From assembly GCA_011526335.1 (NCBI GenBank), contig WTJB01000016.1:1-16177 (forward strand): DNA of 16,177 nucleotides, written 5' to 3'. The stretch is from Candidatus Arcticimaribacter sp. (lineage in GTDB: Bacteria > Bacteroidota > Bacteroidia > Flavobacteriales > Flavobacteriaceae). Shown here piece after piece: positions 11,401-16,177 of the stretch; the stretch's first letter is position 1; each line of letters starts with the position of its first letter. The notes beneath the pieces were generated by a model. The model saw only the letters and a list, made by a program, of their open reading frames with translations. It was not told where the DNA came from and searched no databases. The translations under genes and the position numbers were made by a program.

Positions 11401-14400
11401 ATCCAGGACGGAAATCTAATGTCAATTGGTCAGGATCTGGTGAAAATAATTCTAAAGTTGGTGTATCCACATACAAGGTAGACGTGGCCAAACCATTGGT
11501 ACTGTTCACAAACCAACGCACAGATTCTCCTCCTGTCGTTAATACGGTGGTAAAGCCTGCAGCCGGAATTGGACATTCAGGCAATTGGTCTGCAGCAATG
11601 GATAATATTGGGCCATCTTCTGCTCCTATTGTAATGGTTATAGTTGACCATTCTCCAACAATTCCTGTACAGCTTATTGGTCGAACTTGTAATTCAAAGT
11701 TACCATACCAGCCATCGGTCCAATCCATGATACCCGTGTTTTGGTTTATGGTTCCTGGATTGTTTACAAGTGATCCAACGCCAGGTTGTGGGTTAGAAAT
11801 ATTCCATTCTAATGATTCGTAATCGTTTACGTTACCCGCATTGTTACTCGCAGCAAAGAACTGTGTATCTGGAGTCGCCGCGGTTATCTGACATACTGGG
11901 ATGGGTCCAGTGGTGTCTCCGCTACAGATAGGTGTATCTAAAGCTACGGGAGGATATAAATCTGAAGGGTCTACAGCAGGTACACTCTCGGGAACAACAT
12001 CTACAATAATGTCTCGCCAAGCAGAAGTTCCACTACATCCTAGAGAACGTACTCGAATGGTTGCTTCTCCAGAGAAGAAAGGATCCCAATTCATTGTACC
12101 ACTTCGGGTAATTTGTCGAGTAATTGGGTTTTCGAACATTGAAGACTGACCTGCAGCAGTAGGCGCAACTTCTAGGGTAAACGGTGTATTGGCGGTTACA
12201 GATTCAACAAAAATACTATTGGTCGGATTGGTATTGTCATAACGCGCCGATACAGCAGCATTGGCATTGATCAGGTCAGCTAACGCCTGTCCAATAGCAT
12301 CATTTGTATTGGTCGCCGCAGTGGTGGTTACCGTGTAAACAGCAGTTCCACTTGCGGTAGTTAATGAGGCGGTATACGTCTCTCCAGCAGCTGCGGTTAA
12401 CAGTTGCGTAACTTCTACTCGGGTTTCTTGGAAATTGTTATCCACCATAGACCCTGCTCCAGATGGAGAAACATCCCATTCAAATTCTACGAATTGCTGG
12501 TTGAATGTATTGTCCACAAAACACGTAAAGAATTCTGTTGGGGTTGTTGTAGGAGCGGGTAACCTGTCTTGGCAAACGGTATTGTTATACCATATGTTAG
12601 CATTTCCTGGATCTTGTAATACTTCGTATCCTGGCTGGTTAACATCTTTACGAATAAAGTCTGGGGTTTGTGCCAGTGGGGATACACGGATTAAATAGCG
12701 TTCGTTGATTTCGGTACAATCAGGTCCACTGCCTAAGGTAACAACATTGAAGTTCGTCGTTTGTCCTACTGTACCCGAGATCGTGAAGGTTGTCGTTCCA
12801 GAAACTTCATACCATCCATTGATAGCCGGATCTGGAGTTACCGTTCCTGTACCCGAAGGTGTAACCACAAGACCTGCATCTAGCCCACGAATTTCTGCTC
12901 TAGTGGCTCCACCTCCAATAACATACGTAATTGGATCTATAGTGCCTCCAGCACAAACTTCTTGAGGAGAAGGATCTCCATTAATTTGCGTTAATGTGGG
13001 TTGTTCAAACACCTCAATTGCAATTACCTCAGAGTAAATCTGACAGCTAGCTCTATTGGGGTTAGGTGTTCTAGCTCCATTGTCTCCAGAGACCAATACT
13101 TGCATATCTATCCCTGGGGTAGTAAATGGTATTAATGCCGCCAATGTCACATCAGGTGTTCCAGTAGAAGCTGCAACATTATAAGTACCTGGTACAACAG
13201 GTACGATTGTCAATATGTTGTTTGCTGTATTATAGGTTGCATTAACGACTACATCATTGTTCGTAATGGACTGCGCAAGCGCATTTCCTACGGTATCAAT
13301 CGTACTTGCAGTAACAGTAGTTGTGGTATAATTATTTCCATTAATGGCCACAGAATATTCTTGACCTGCGGTGAGTGGGAAGGCCGTAGGCAATAACTCA
13401 ATCGATGTGCGCTCAATTGCTGCAGGAGCAGGATCGCCAACATAAGTAACCACTGCACGGTAGTATGTTGCAGGAACTGTAGGCAACCAAGTATCGCCCA
13501 AACTAAAGTCTAATGTTTCAGATTGCTGACCTGCTATATCTTCCCAACTCGATTGGTCGTTTGAAATCTGCCATTGATACGACAGAGAAGCAGATAGGGT
13601 CTCCGCACCATCTAATGTGACTGGATCTGGTAATTCTGCAGCAGAAATAATCTGACATATTTGCTGGTCATCTAAAACAGCTCCATTATCCAATTTAGGT
13701 AGAACACCAATACGAATTGCGTCTGTTACATCTTCACAAGTATTTCCTCCTAATGTTGCATAAGCTCTTCTTCTAAACCATGTCGTCTCTGTTAATGCAG
13801 GTGGGTTGTAGAAATTATTTGTCGCTGTAGCAATGGTTGTCCAGTTTATATTATTTGTAGATGATTCCCATACATAAGTTACTGTTCCGTTGGAACTACT
13901 TGCGTCATCTATTACTCCTCCAGTCAATGAACTGGTCAAACTTGGTGGCAATATACCATAGCAGTAATCTTGATCTAAATCAGGATCCAATGCACCTGCA
14001 TCAATATCCAGAACGGTGATGCGAATGGCTGTACTTTCGTCATTACAAGAAGCAGCACCACCACCGCCTACAGCGTTTGTGATTCGCTTATAGAAACGAG
14101 TAGCATTCAACGCTGGAGGTTGGAAGTCAGCCGAAGTAGCGGTTGCTAGGTTGGTATAATTTATACCGTCGGTTGACTCTTGCCACTGGTAAGTAAGCAA
14201 TGCTCCTGTAGATCCACCCACAACAGTGAGTAAACTTGGCGTGTCTCCAGAACAAATCACCTCGCTTGTTGGGCTAACAGTACCTCCTACAATAGGGGGA
14301 GTAACAATAATTTCGAACGGTAAAGTAACATCTTCACAGATGGCTCCATTCAGAGTACTGATGGCGACTCGACGGAAATAGGTCGTTTGTATTAACGCCG

Positions 14401-16177
14401 TTGGGGTATAAGTTGCTGCAGTGGCCCCTGTAATCGGTGTAAAGGTAATCGTATCTATACCACTTTCCCATTGATAGGTGATCGTTCCAGAGGCTACAGC
14501 AGAAGCCGTATTGGTAATGGCACTTGGAGCATCCCCAGCACAGATAGTAGACGTTACTGCACCGATTGTTCCAGCAGTATTAATAAAGTTTTCAATAAGG
14601 GTTATGGAAGCTACAGTTGTACAGCCATCCATAGAGGTTACGTCAACCTGAACTACATCATTGTGGTTTAAGAAAGGTACGTAATCTGTTGGGGTAAATG
14701 TTGGCGTGGCACCGGTCTGTCTCGGAACTCCTCCTATAGAGAAAGTAAAGGTTGAACTTGGTAAGTTTGAAATTGCAGTGAAGTTTACTACATCTCCAGT
14801 ACAGAAAGTGTTTCCTGTTGCATCTGAAGATAAGTTGACTACAGGTACTGGAAGAATATCTACTCGAATTCCATCAGAAACATTAGAACATCCTGTTGCC
14901 CCATAAGCAATTACTTGTACCAGTTCATTATTCAGTAGACCACTTGTAGTATAAGTTGTCTGAGCAGATCTCGCTTGTTGTGTAATTCCATCAATGGTAA
15001 ATTCATATTCTACTCCTCCTGCTCCAGTAAATACAATTTCAGCGCCATCACAAATGGTCAACGTATTGGTTCCTGTTATGCCGCCAGGATTAGCTGTTAT
15101 TGTAGCTGAAGGGGTTGCTGTAACATCTATTCGTATGGCCGTACTTAGATCTTCACATACAATTCCATTAAGCGTACTAATTGTTTTACGCTTAAAGAAG
15201 GTTGTATTGGTCAATGTACCAGGATCATAAGAAACTGAATTCGTTCCTGTGATTACTGTATAGGTAACATTATCTGCTGAGTTCATCCACTCATAGGTAA
15301 TAGATCCTGAAGCCGATGCTGCAGTTCCTACCAGACGAGAAGAAACATCTCCAGAACATATGGTCGGGGATATCGTTGTTAGTGTCCCAACAGATGTGAT
15401 TTCATTTTCAAACATTGTTAAAGATGCTGTAGCACTACAACCTGCAGGAGAGGTTATAATAACGCTAACATCATCAAGGTCCTCAACAGTACCTGCTACG
15501 GCTGTAAAAGTGGATGTGGTTGATGGACCAAACACACGGAAACCATCTACATAAAAATCATAGGTAGAGTTTGGTATGTTTGAGTTTGCAGTAAATAAAA
15601 TATCGTCATCACTACAGAATGTATCTGCTATTGCTGAAGAGGTTAGACCAACAAGAGGTGTAGGTGAGTAATCAATAATAATTTCTTCAGTCTCTGTTAA
15701 ACATCCTCCCGTTACTGCATCAAATATTTCAACAGTCACACGATCATTTATCAACAATAGTGTTGTGCTGTAAGTGTTTGCCGTTCCACGTGCTTGTACT
15801 TCTACTCCACCAACTAAGAATCGATAACTCTGTCCTCCAGAGGCCGTAAAGGTTACTTCTTCTCCAGGACAGATCGTCAAGGTATCCGAGACTACGCCCG
15901 TGGCACTAGCTGTATCTGAAACCCCTACCGCATTAAGCTCTGGGAAAGCAATTTGTGGGGTTACATTTACGACAGCAACATTACTTGCATCTTCACATAC
16001 TACACTATTCATCGTGCTTCTTGTAATTCGACGATAGTAAGTCGTAGTCGCTATGCTTGCTGTTGGGGTATAGGTCGCTGAAGTCCCTATGGCTCCTGTT
16101 ATATTCGTATAGGTTACATTATCGGTAGAAACTTGCCATTGATATGAAATCGTACCGGATGCAGATGCACTGTTAAT
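2495..16177 (-). CDS. Giant modular SprB-like surface protein with type B type IX sorting domain, 5' end outside window
   Basis: One open frame of 4,560 codons plus a stop, with no frameshift. It is still open at the right edge: residues encoded by 16013-16177 continue a repeat module (TISYQWQVS, TTTYYRRITRS) into the ATG at 16010-16012, so that ATG is internal. The true start and signal peptide lie outside. Numbered from the edge, residues 1 to about 923 are Ig-like modules. A module with a nested insert, then 'ISGT' and Trp-containing modules, follow to 1621. Residues 1622-2248 are divergent GLPxG/ISGT modules, 2249-3108 a double-module array, 3109-4370 a SprB-like block, 4371-4462 a PKD domain and 4463-4560 the type B sorting domain. 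Thr, Ser, Asn, Gly and Asp are abundant. I count only 19 lysines. Type IX export and a role as a surface adhesin or gliding-type stalk follow from the sorting domain, the SprB-like repeats and the adjacent PorP/SprF gene. The ligand is unknown. It could instead be a non-motility adhesin or matrix protein; nothing here proves gliding. Confidence 0.93.
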   Translation of the reverse strand: MNSASASGTISYQWQVSTDNVTYTNITGAIGTSATYTPTASIATTTYYRRITRSTMNSVVCEDASNVAVVNVTPQIAFPELNAVGVSDTASATGVVSDTLTICPGEEVTFTASGGQSYRFLVGGVEVQARGTANTYSTTLLLINDRVTVEIFDAVTGGCLTETEEIIIDYSPTPLVGLTSSAIADTFCSDDDILFTANSNIPNSTYDFYVDGFRVFGPSTTSTFTAVAGTVEDLDDVSVIITSPAGCSATASLTMFENEITSVGTLTTISPTICSGDVSSRLVGTAASASGSITYEWMNSADNVTYTVITGTNSVSYDPGTLTNTTFFKRKTISTLNGIVCEDLSTAIRIDVTATPSATITANPGGITGTNTLTICDGAEIVFTGAGGVEYEFTIDGITQQARSAQTTYTTSGLLNNELVQVIAYGATGCSNVSDGIRVDILPVPVVNLSSDATGNTFCTGDVVNFTAISNLPSSTFTFSIGGVPRQTGATPTFTPTDYVPFLNHNDVVQVDVTSMDGCTTVASITLIENFINTAGTIGAVTSTICAGDAPSAITNTASAVASGTITYQWESGIDTITFTPITGATAATYTPTALIQTTYFRRVAISTLNGAICEDVTLPFEIIVTPPIVGGTVSPTSEVICSGDTPSLLTVVGGSTGALLTYQWQESTDGINYTNLATATSADFQPPALNATRFYKRITNAVGGGGAASCNDESTAIRITVLDIDAGALDPDLDQDYCYGILPPSLTSSLTGGVIDDASSSNGTVTYVWESSTNNINWTTIATATNNFYNPPALTETTWFRRRAYATLGGNTCEDVTDAIRIGVLPKLDNGAVLDDQQICQIISAAELPDPVTLDGAETLSASLSYQWQISNDQSSWEDIAGQQSETLDFSLGDTWLPTVPATYYRAVVTYVGDPAPAAIERTSIELLPTAFPLTAGQEYSVAINGNNYTTTTVTASTIDTVGNALAQSITNNDVVVNATYNTANNILTIVPVVPGTYNVAASTGTPDVTLAALIPFTTPGIDMQVLVSGDNGARTPNPNRASCQIYSEVIAIEVFEQPTLTQINGDPSPQEVCAGGTIDPITYVIGGGATRAEIRGLDAGLVVTPSGTGTVTPDPAINGWYEVSGTTTFTISGTVGQTTNFNVVTLGSGPDCTEINERYLIRVSPLAQTPDFIRKDVNQPGYEVLQDPGNANIWYNNTVCQDRLPAPTTTPTEFFTCFVDNTFNQQFVEFEWDVSPSGAGSMVDNNFQETRVEVTQLLTAAAGETYTASLTTASGTAVYTVTTTAATNTNDAIGQALADLINANAAVSARYDNTNPTNSIFVESVTANTPFTLEVAPTAAGQSSMFENPITRQITRSGTMNWDPFFSGEATIRVRSLGCSGTSAWRDIIVDVVPESVPAVDPSDLYPPVALDTPICSGDTTGPIPVCQITAATPDTQFFAASNNAGNVNDYESLEWNISNPQPGVGSLVNNPGTINQNTGIMDWTDGWYGNFELQVRPISCTGIVGEWSTITITIGAEDGPILSIAADQLPECPIPAAGFTTVLTTGGESVRWFVNSTNGLATSTLYVDTPTLELFSPDPDQLTLDFRPGFSGAVIITAEPTPCPGNSVNYVIQVPEPPTITLTSGFNSNIQPNICEGGSILPITYSIEGAENGVFATGLPAGIISFLEVTTQISTLTLSTNAANPPAGGRNYAIAINNTNYVYTTTGSNTLNDIGIGLRDAINTATDDFEATWSNPNLMIEVGPTGRPSDSFIISTSVPLTNSVNISAPITAPLEKTFTISGTLASTVTPGTYSFDVLTAPAATGCVSATPSSGSITVSGAASISVTGTTNMINSQAICNGANYTNIAPLIEFAITDAANIVESALNPVSLADLGLALNITGPNQFNIVGTVNRPVAVATVYSIDLIANGGPCADETLNLQIEVQPTPTITPNDPLLANQTVCVSETITPIRFEVLQPAFGLTATNTAFPNGVTGQMYTQNQIVSFEVIGALPASTSQPSETFTININNTNYTYTATNTRLNDEIAADITNFLNPLLVGNYNVTNAPGSNVVQIESLNPGVAYNVLVSDISADLNLDNVTVVRPPGFYEITGTPSVTINTPQAYTYTLFSSGPGCSGSATYSGTITVNPITYGIVSGGTGAFGFDEATQTLPLCDSNNAPNFIQYEVYGGALNVNVVTPTTPSWVTTTFTPGTPGILTISVPNPPSLGVTTTQTFNYEIGLIGNIYGCTVTPNTVRGTIVVTADDMISHRGTSGAEIQTICVNSTPSPTFALDPIEYELDGGATGAYTEISVDGGTTWTPGLPPGLSLNLTVSNTMLISGVATASATTAASPTIVYDYRIITTPAACVSATSSGRITVLSQPTLSLVSSATSDNQTGANGVCDGTPIQEIRYRMGGGATNVGFTWTGPGSNTLFGSGITAIASGTDFIISGTPTVNVTQTTTYNYQIETVGSSCSPEIVLNGTIEIKPDDTMTLISSPTTDNQSICLFDDDNTGNLTAEPFIDIEYQLGGGATNATVVGLPAGIGFSLTASNTIVISGTVVASTTYTATPTQVYPYTITTNGDCTVAILNGTITVHSPPVMYLDSPAVTANQIGSDAVCDRVAPIQDIIYQLAGGATNATVSWTGVNGVLTGVSASSSGTQIVLSGTPSVNVTQTTFYNYEIVTNNSACLPEVTLSGVIQVEPQDIITLISTPTSDNQEICLFDQDNPGNTFAEPFIDIEYQLDGGATNAVVTGLPAGIGYSLTASNTILISGTVAASTTYTASPTRVYPYVITTNGSCVQAIANGTITVRSLPVLTLTSSPSTTNQTAGDSVCNQIEPIQNIVYTFSGGATGVSLSWVATPGILPGVSGAASGTQFVISGTPSANISSTTTYYYEVATNNSACAPEVVLTGSIEVRPADRLTLVSSPTTDAQQICVGTGTGTLENIVYNLENGATGATVVGLPPGVGYTVFGGQVIISGTVQASASLSSATITPYAYTVETIGCNPAIETGTIDVIPAPEMYLRSGNPNAAAICNGDIISPIEYVFNPASGGIPVITWDVTPTSFGVPTLASTGGGVNNLFVLGNLTANETISATTIYNYTVRLEGTCDSPVVMSGAITISPVPTIDSQFIIDNDVTDVTCNGGIDGSIVIPDATTVQFEQRIYGGLLSIQQVDEITFSGTPTLGDIVTVGVGGNTYSHTVVPTTYGSLNPQTIPQIVSDLAVTINNAIGANVSAATAVPATNILRLRADVGGIALGTDLSAIPVTTTALTATVSTVVDNRALNYSYSWTGPNGFTSSSLSIYNLEAGDYYLTVDLNGCAETSAPITVSEPDTIVVDINACGGTTGSFEANITGGVPPYSLILEDDNGVQVGPAILTNGGQVYSGLAVGDDYILEVLDSSCAVAVREPIRIPTQLQFIHWDTANQGVTNSYCSTGTIGNGSIELTRSVGGTFESAFQGGSNQFSYVWTSSSSSGTIGSTPNIYNLPPDIYTVTVTDLVLGCSDTRQFTVGGFPALNLEGVLVGGLQENILGVSTTTISTFTGTATTSTADYVYYLECNGDSDAAFTMRATGGNSNYTITSEVPTGTTVSNLGGSISIQDGGPGFYRFTLDDVGPNGETCTDFKTVQVIEPSAMTITEVQAQRVDPVCFGELGTLVFDVNGGSPNRGPYTISLNGGQLVGTSSSAGDRRIIITGIDTSLYNIIAPEVFISDGYGCSTPSNISTITFSAAPEEINFTTETVDIDCAADTEGSVTFERIGPGDFRDPNLIQIHIYRDNIDFDLYRNWGADPTFKTIDGFTQPGVYSYDILDEQNCELIVGGEFVIRVVGNPDPLFVRSIDVEQVGCENDTSKIRLNIENIQPPLDIRWFQYTYLTTTTSTASTTTNTTVDGWVPLTGLNGFATVVGLDEGVYRAEISDGRSENCGGALLTNSIILEESSIEITNFRTIENNPAFCDNYSSNFTSDVLFSITESLNRNLGSNSFNITLLTESGSAINNPTSWDLDNDGFIDPKPQGYVYRYPELPADRYTLIVEERLPATLPATSTLVPCSEVFFFEIQDYLPIEYVGQTIIETDICTGRVERIEGQAAGGVPFIIDGLPTYQYEWTYTPNDPTQSPTKFFGRVIENAPPGTYCVKITDSNGCFYDSCDINASSEPLDIIVEDVVTPFTVTAALPNPDDPTELVKSISPNCDSGGLDGQIGINLEGGLLPYQITWYVEDPTVVTPNAIVDPNDPSSRLLGYRELPNYSNRTYLDGLIPGNYKLVITSQNPRVTQCAQQNNFLNNNYLYYEEIIQVSPNRELYIMDGPYVDEDLCTGQQGRLIVDIFDNNNGNLSFYYNDILIPNSDVVRLSDRSWSVAIVNAVDSANFKIVNEEGCWITTEINRGIGDPNFNYTSPNFEASSVILAREEITFENTSTDPYVTSEWIFGDNTPPEIVPTLTDSIIPVRHTYGVSGTYFTTLRIYNDIGCSEEITKPISVGKGYNIMVPNVFTPNNDLVNDNFRPLFSGFANMTFTVYDYRGNVVYNEYVEEADLTNIQGISITGWDATNAPFSPYFIYTAYGVLLDGETEIEKSGTFILIN
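2498..2791 (-). other. Type B type IX secretion C-terminal sorting domain (gliding-motility/CHU type)
   Basis: The last 98 residues of the giant protein match the gliding-motility-associated C-terminal family (TIGR04131 / CHU_C). It opens with VPNVFTPNNDLVNDNF, continues with FTVYDYRGNVVYNE, a GWDA segment and PYFIYTAYG, and ends GTFILIN. These are the family's usual landmarks (F-TPN-DG-ND, the 'fnRwG' strand, 'WDG', a Y-Y/V strand, and a final GT-LI). The final residue is Asn where many members end in a basic residue. The domain directs export by the type IX system and marks dependence on a PorP/SprF-type partner. Confidence 0.93.
2792..3067 (-). other. PKD domain preceding the sorting domain
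   Basis: About 92 residues directly before the sorting domain. They contain SEWIFGDNTPPE, then VRHTYGVSGTYFTTLRIYND and GCSEEITKPISV. W-x-FGD followed by H-x-Y-x-x-x-G-x-Y-x-x-x-L is the classic PKD signature. A PKD domain at this place is common in type B sorting-domain proteins and probably serves as a rigid spacer. Confidence 0.85.
4205..4231 (-). other. Possible calcium-binding loop DLDNDGFID
   Basis: Within a SprB-like module the protein reads W-DLDNDGFID-P. The D-x-D-x-D-G-x-x-D spacing is that of calcium loops in EF-hand, dockerin and thrombospondin type 3 repeats. It is the only clear copy I see. Ion binding is inferred from the motif alone. Confidence 0.45.
6389..6721 (-). repeat. 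Nested insert module, copy 5 (inside a SprB-like module)
   Basis: About 111 residues recognised by GDIVTVGVGGNTYSHTV, then SDLAVTINNAIGANVSAAT and ILRLRADVG. It sits between IYGGL and NYSYSWTGPNGF, two parts of a SprB-like module that are normally adjacent (GG-x-x-P-Y-x-Y-x-W). It has no Cys or Lys. It shares the scheme G-x-x-Y/V-x-V-x-I/V-N/G-x-x-Y-x-Y/H-T ... L-x-x-x-I-N with copies 1-4. Confidence 0.65.
6854..7468 (-). repeat. Double-module array, unit 4 (205 residues)
   Basis: The last and most diverged unit of the array. Its first half contains ICVGTG, GATVVGLPPGVGY, QVIISGT and CNPAIETGTIDV. Its second half contains ICNGDIISPIEYVF and CDSPVVMSGAITI. Shortening and replaced motifs in the second half mark it as the array edge. 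Confidence 0.7.
7469..8113 (-). repeat. Double-module array, unit 3 (215 residues)
   Basis: Exactly the length of the adjacent unit 8114-8758 (645 bp). The first half opens ITLISTPTSDNQEICLFDQD and contains GLPAGIGYSLTASNTILISG. The second half contains SVCNQIEPIQNIVY and NNSACAPEVVL. By eye the first halves of the two units are about three quarters identical in protein and align without gaps. Confidence 0.8.
8114..8758 (-). repeat. Double-module array, unit 2 (215 residues)
   Basis: The first half contains MTLISSPTTDNQSICLFDDD and GLPAGIGFSLTASNTIVISG. The second half contains AVCDRVAPIQDIIYQL, ATVSWTG and NNSACLPEVTL. It aligns without gaps to unit 3 next to it, which indicates duplication of the two-module block as one piece. 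Confidence 0.8.
8759..9433 (-). repeat. Double-module array, unit 1 (225 residues)
   Basis: The first half is diverged (MISHRGTSGAEIQTICVNST, GLPPGLSLNLTVSNTMLISG). The second half keeps VCDGTPIQEIRYRMGGGATN and SSCSPEIVLNGTIEI, close to the second half of unit 2. It is the upstream edge of the array in coding order. Confidence 0.7.
9917..10228 (-). repeat. Nested insert module, copy 4
   Basis: About 104 residues containing SETFTININNTNYTYTATNT, LNDEIAADITNFLN and VVQIESLNPG. It interrupts a GLPxG/ISGT host between PNGVTG and FYEITGTPSV. It has no Cys or Lys. Confidence 0.7.
10844..11164 (-). repeat. Nested insert module, copy 3
   Basis: About 107 residues containing GGRNYAIAINNTNYVYTTTG, LNDIGIGLRDAIN and LMIEVGPTG. 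It lies between GLPAGIISFLE and KTFTISGT, the same loop of the same host family as copy 4. It has no Cys or Lys. Confidence 0.7.
11315..12670 (-). repeat. Trp-containing modules with three cysteines
   Basis: Two clearly related modules (about 11981-12670 and 11612-11980) and a looser third (11315-11611). The first has VEFEWDVSPSGAGSMVDNN, then after the nested insert SGTMNWDPFFSGEATIRVR and LGCSGTSAW. The second has SLEWNISNPQPGVGSLVNN, GIMDWTDGWYGNFELQVRP and SCTGIVGEW. Both carry three Cys at matching places (TVC/FTC/LGC and PIC/PVC/ISC). The third (ECPIPAAG, SVRWFVNS, PTPCPGNS) has two. I do not recognise a named family. Confidence 0.6.
12104..12421 (-). repeat. Nested insert module, copy 2
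   Basis: About 106 residues containing GETYTASLTTASGTAVYTVT, NDAIGQALADLINANAAVSA and IFVESVTAN. It splits a Trp-containing host module between GSMVDNN and SGTMNWDPFF; the neighbouring intact host reads straight through this point. It has no Cys or Lys. Confidence 0.7.
13058..13408 (-). repeat. Nested insert module, copy 1
   Basis: About 117 residues containing GQEYSVAINGNNYTTTTVT, VGNALAQSITNNDVVVNAT and ILTIVPVVPG. It interrupts an Ig-like host after TYYRAVVTYVG and before SCQIYSEVIAIEV, the short loop that reads 'STLNG' in uninterrupted hosts. It has no Cys or Lys. Confidence 0.7.
14339..15157 (-). repeat. Three-module super-repeat, copy 2 (273 residues)
   Basis: Measured from one conserved Cys-Glu-Asp to the next. 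It holds a module with TLTICDGAEIVFTGAGG, one with TFCTGDVVNFTAIS and MDGCTTVASITLIENF, and one with GTITYQWESG, TTYFRRVAISTLNG and AICED. The order and spacing match copy 1 (15158-15997), so the triplet was duplicated as a block. After this copy only the third module type continues, at about 97- and 103-residue spacing to the next Cys positions near 14045 and 13736. Confidence 0.75.
15158..15997 (-). repeat. Three-module super-repeat, copy 1 (280 residues)
   Basis: The same order as copy 2: a module with TLTICPGEEVTFTASGG, one with TFCSDDDILFTANS and AGCSATASLTMFENE, and one with GSITYEWMNS, TTFFKRKTISTLNG and IVCED. The DNA around the Cys-Glu-Asp points is also similar. The incomplete module at 15998-16177 shows the series continues beyond the edge. 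Confidence 0.75.

Noticed and set aside
11382..11822. Plus-strand open frame of 146 codons
   Set aside because: It lies wholly antisense to the well-supported giant gene, has no recognisable domain, and its length is what a long, Thr/Val/Gly-rich opposite frame yields by chance. The other plus-strand frames inside 2495-16177 were dropped for the same reason.

Overview
The window looks like part of a Bacteroidota chromosome, most likely a Flavobacteriaceae member. The main evidence is a C-terminal sorting domain of the gliding-motility/CHU type (type IX secretion system, 'type B'), SprB-like repeats, a PorP/SprF-family outer-membrane protein, Thr/Asn-rich surface proteins, and base composition around 40% GC by eye from a few lines. 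The whole window reads from the minus strand and is almost entirely coding. I see no RNA genes, mobile elements, CRISPR or plausible plus-strand genes.

Layout, read 5' to 3' on the minus strand (right to left). (1) From 16177 down to 2495 is one uninterrupted reading frame of 4,560 residues whose N-terminus lies beyond the right edge. It encodes a giant modular cell-surface protein. In coding order it holds: alternating Ig-like modules of two types (about 13409-16177); a transition region (12671-13408); Trp-containing modules (11315-12670); a divergent run of 'GLPxG...ISGT' modules (9434-11314); a regular array of four double modules (6854-9433); a long SprB-like block (3069-6853); a PKD domain (2792-3067); and the type B sorting domain (2498-2791). 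Five copies of a separate roughly 105-117-residue module are nested inside loops of host modules. (2) From 2495 to 1473 is a PorP/SprF-family protein whose ATG overlaps the stop codon of the giant gene by one base. (3) After a 103-bp spacer, 1369 to 1 begins a second secreted modular protein with its own signal peptide. It uses the same module families and runs off the left edge.

The giant protein plus the immediately downstream PorP/SprF partner repeats the arrangement of sprB-sprF in Flavobacterium johnsoniae, where SprF is needed for secretion of the SprB adhesin. The inferred model is that the giant protein crosses the outer membrane through the type IX system and stays at the surface as a long stalk or adhesin, with the PorP-like protein as its dedicated secretion or anchoring partner. 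The protein is strikingly poor in lysine, and its modules carry a recurring pair of cysteines. Its ligand cannot be told from sequence.
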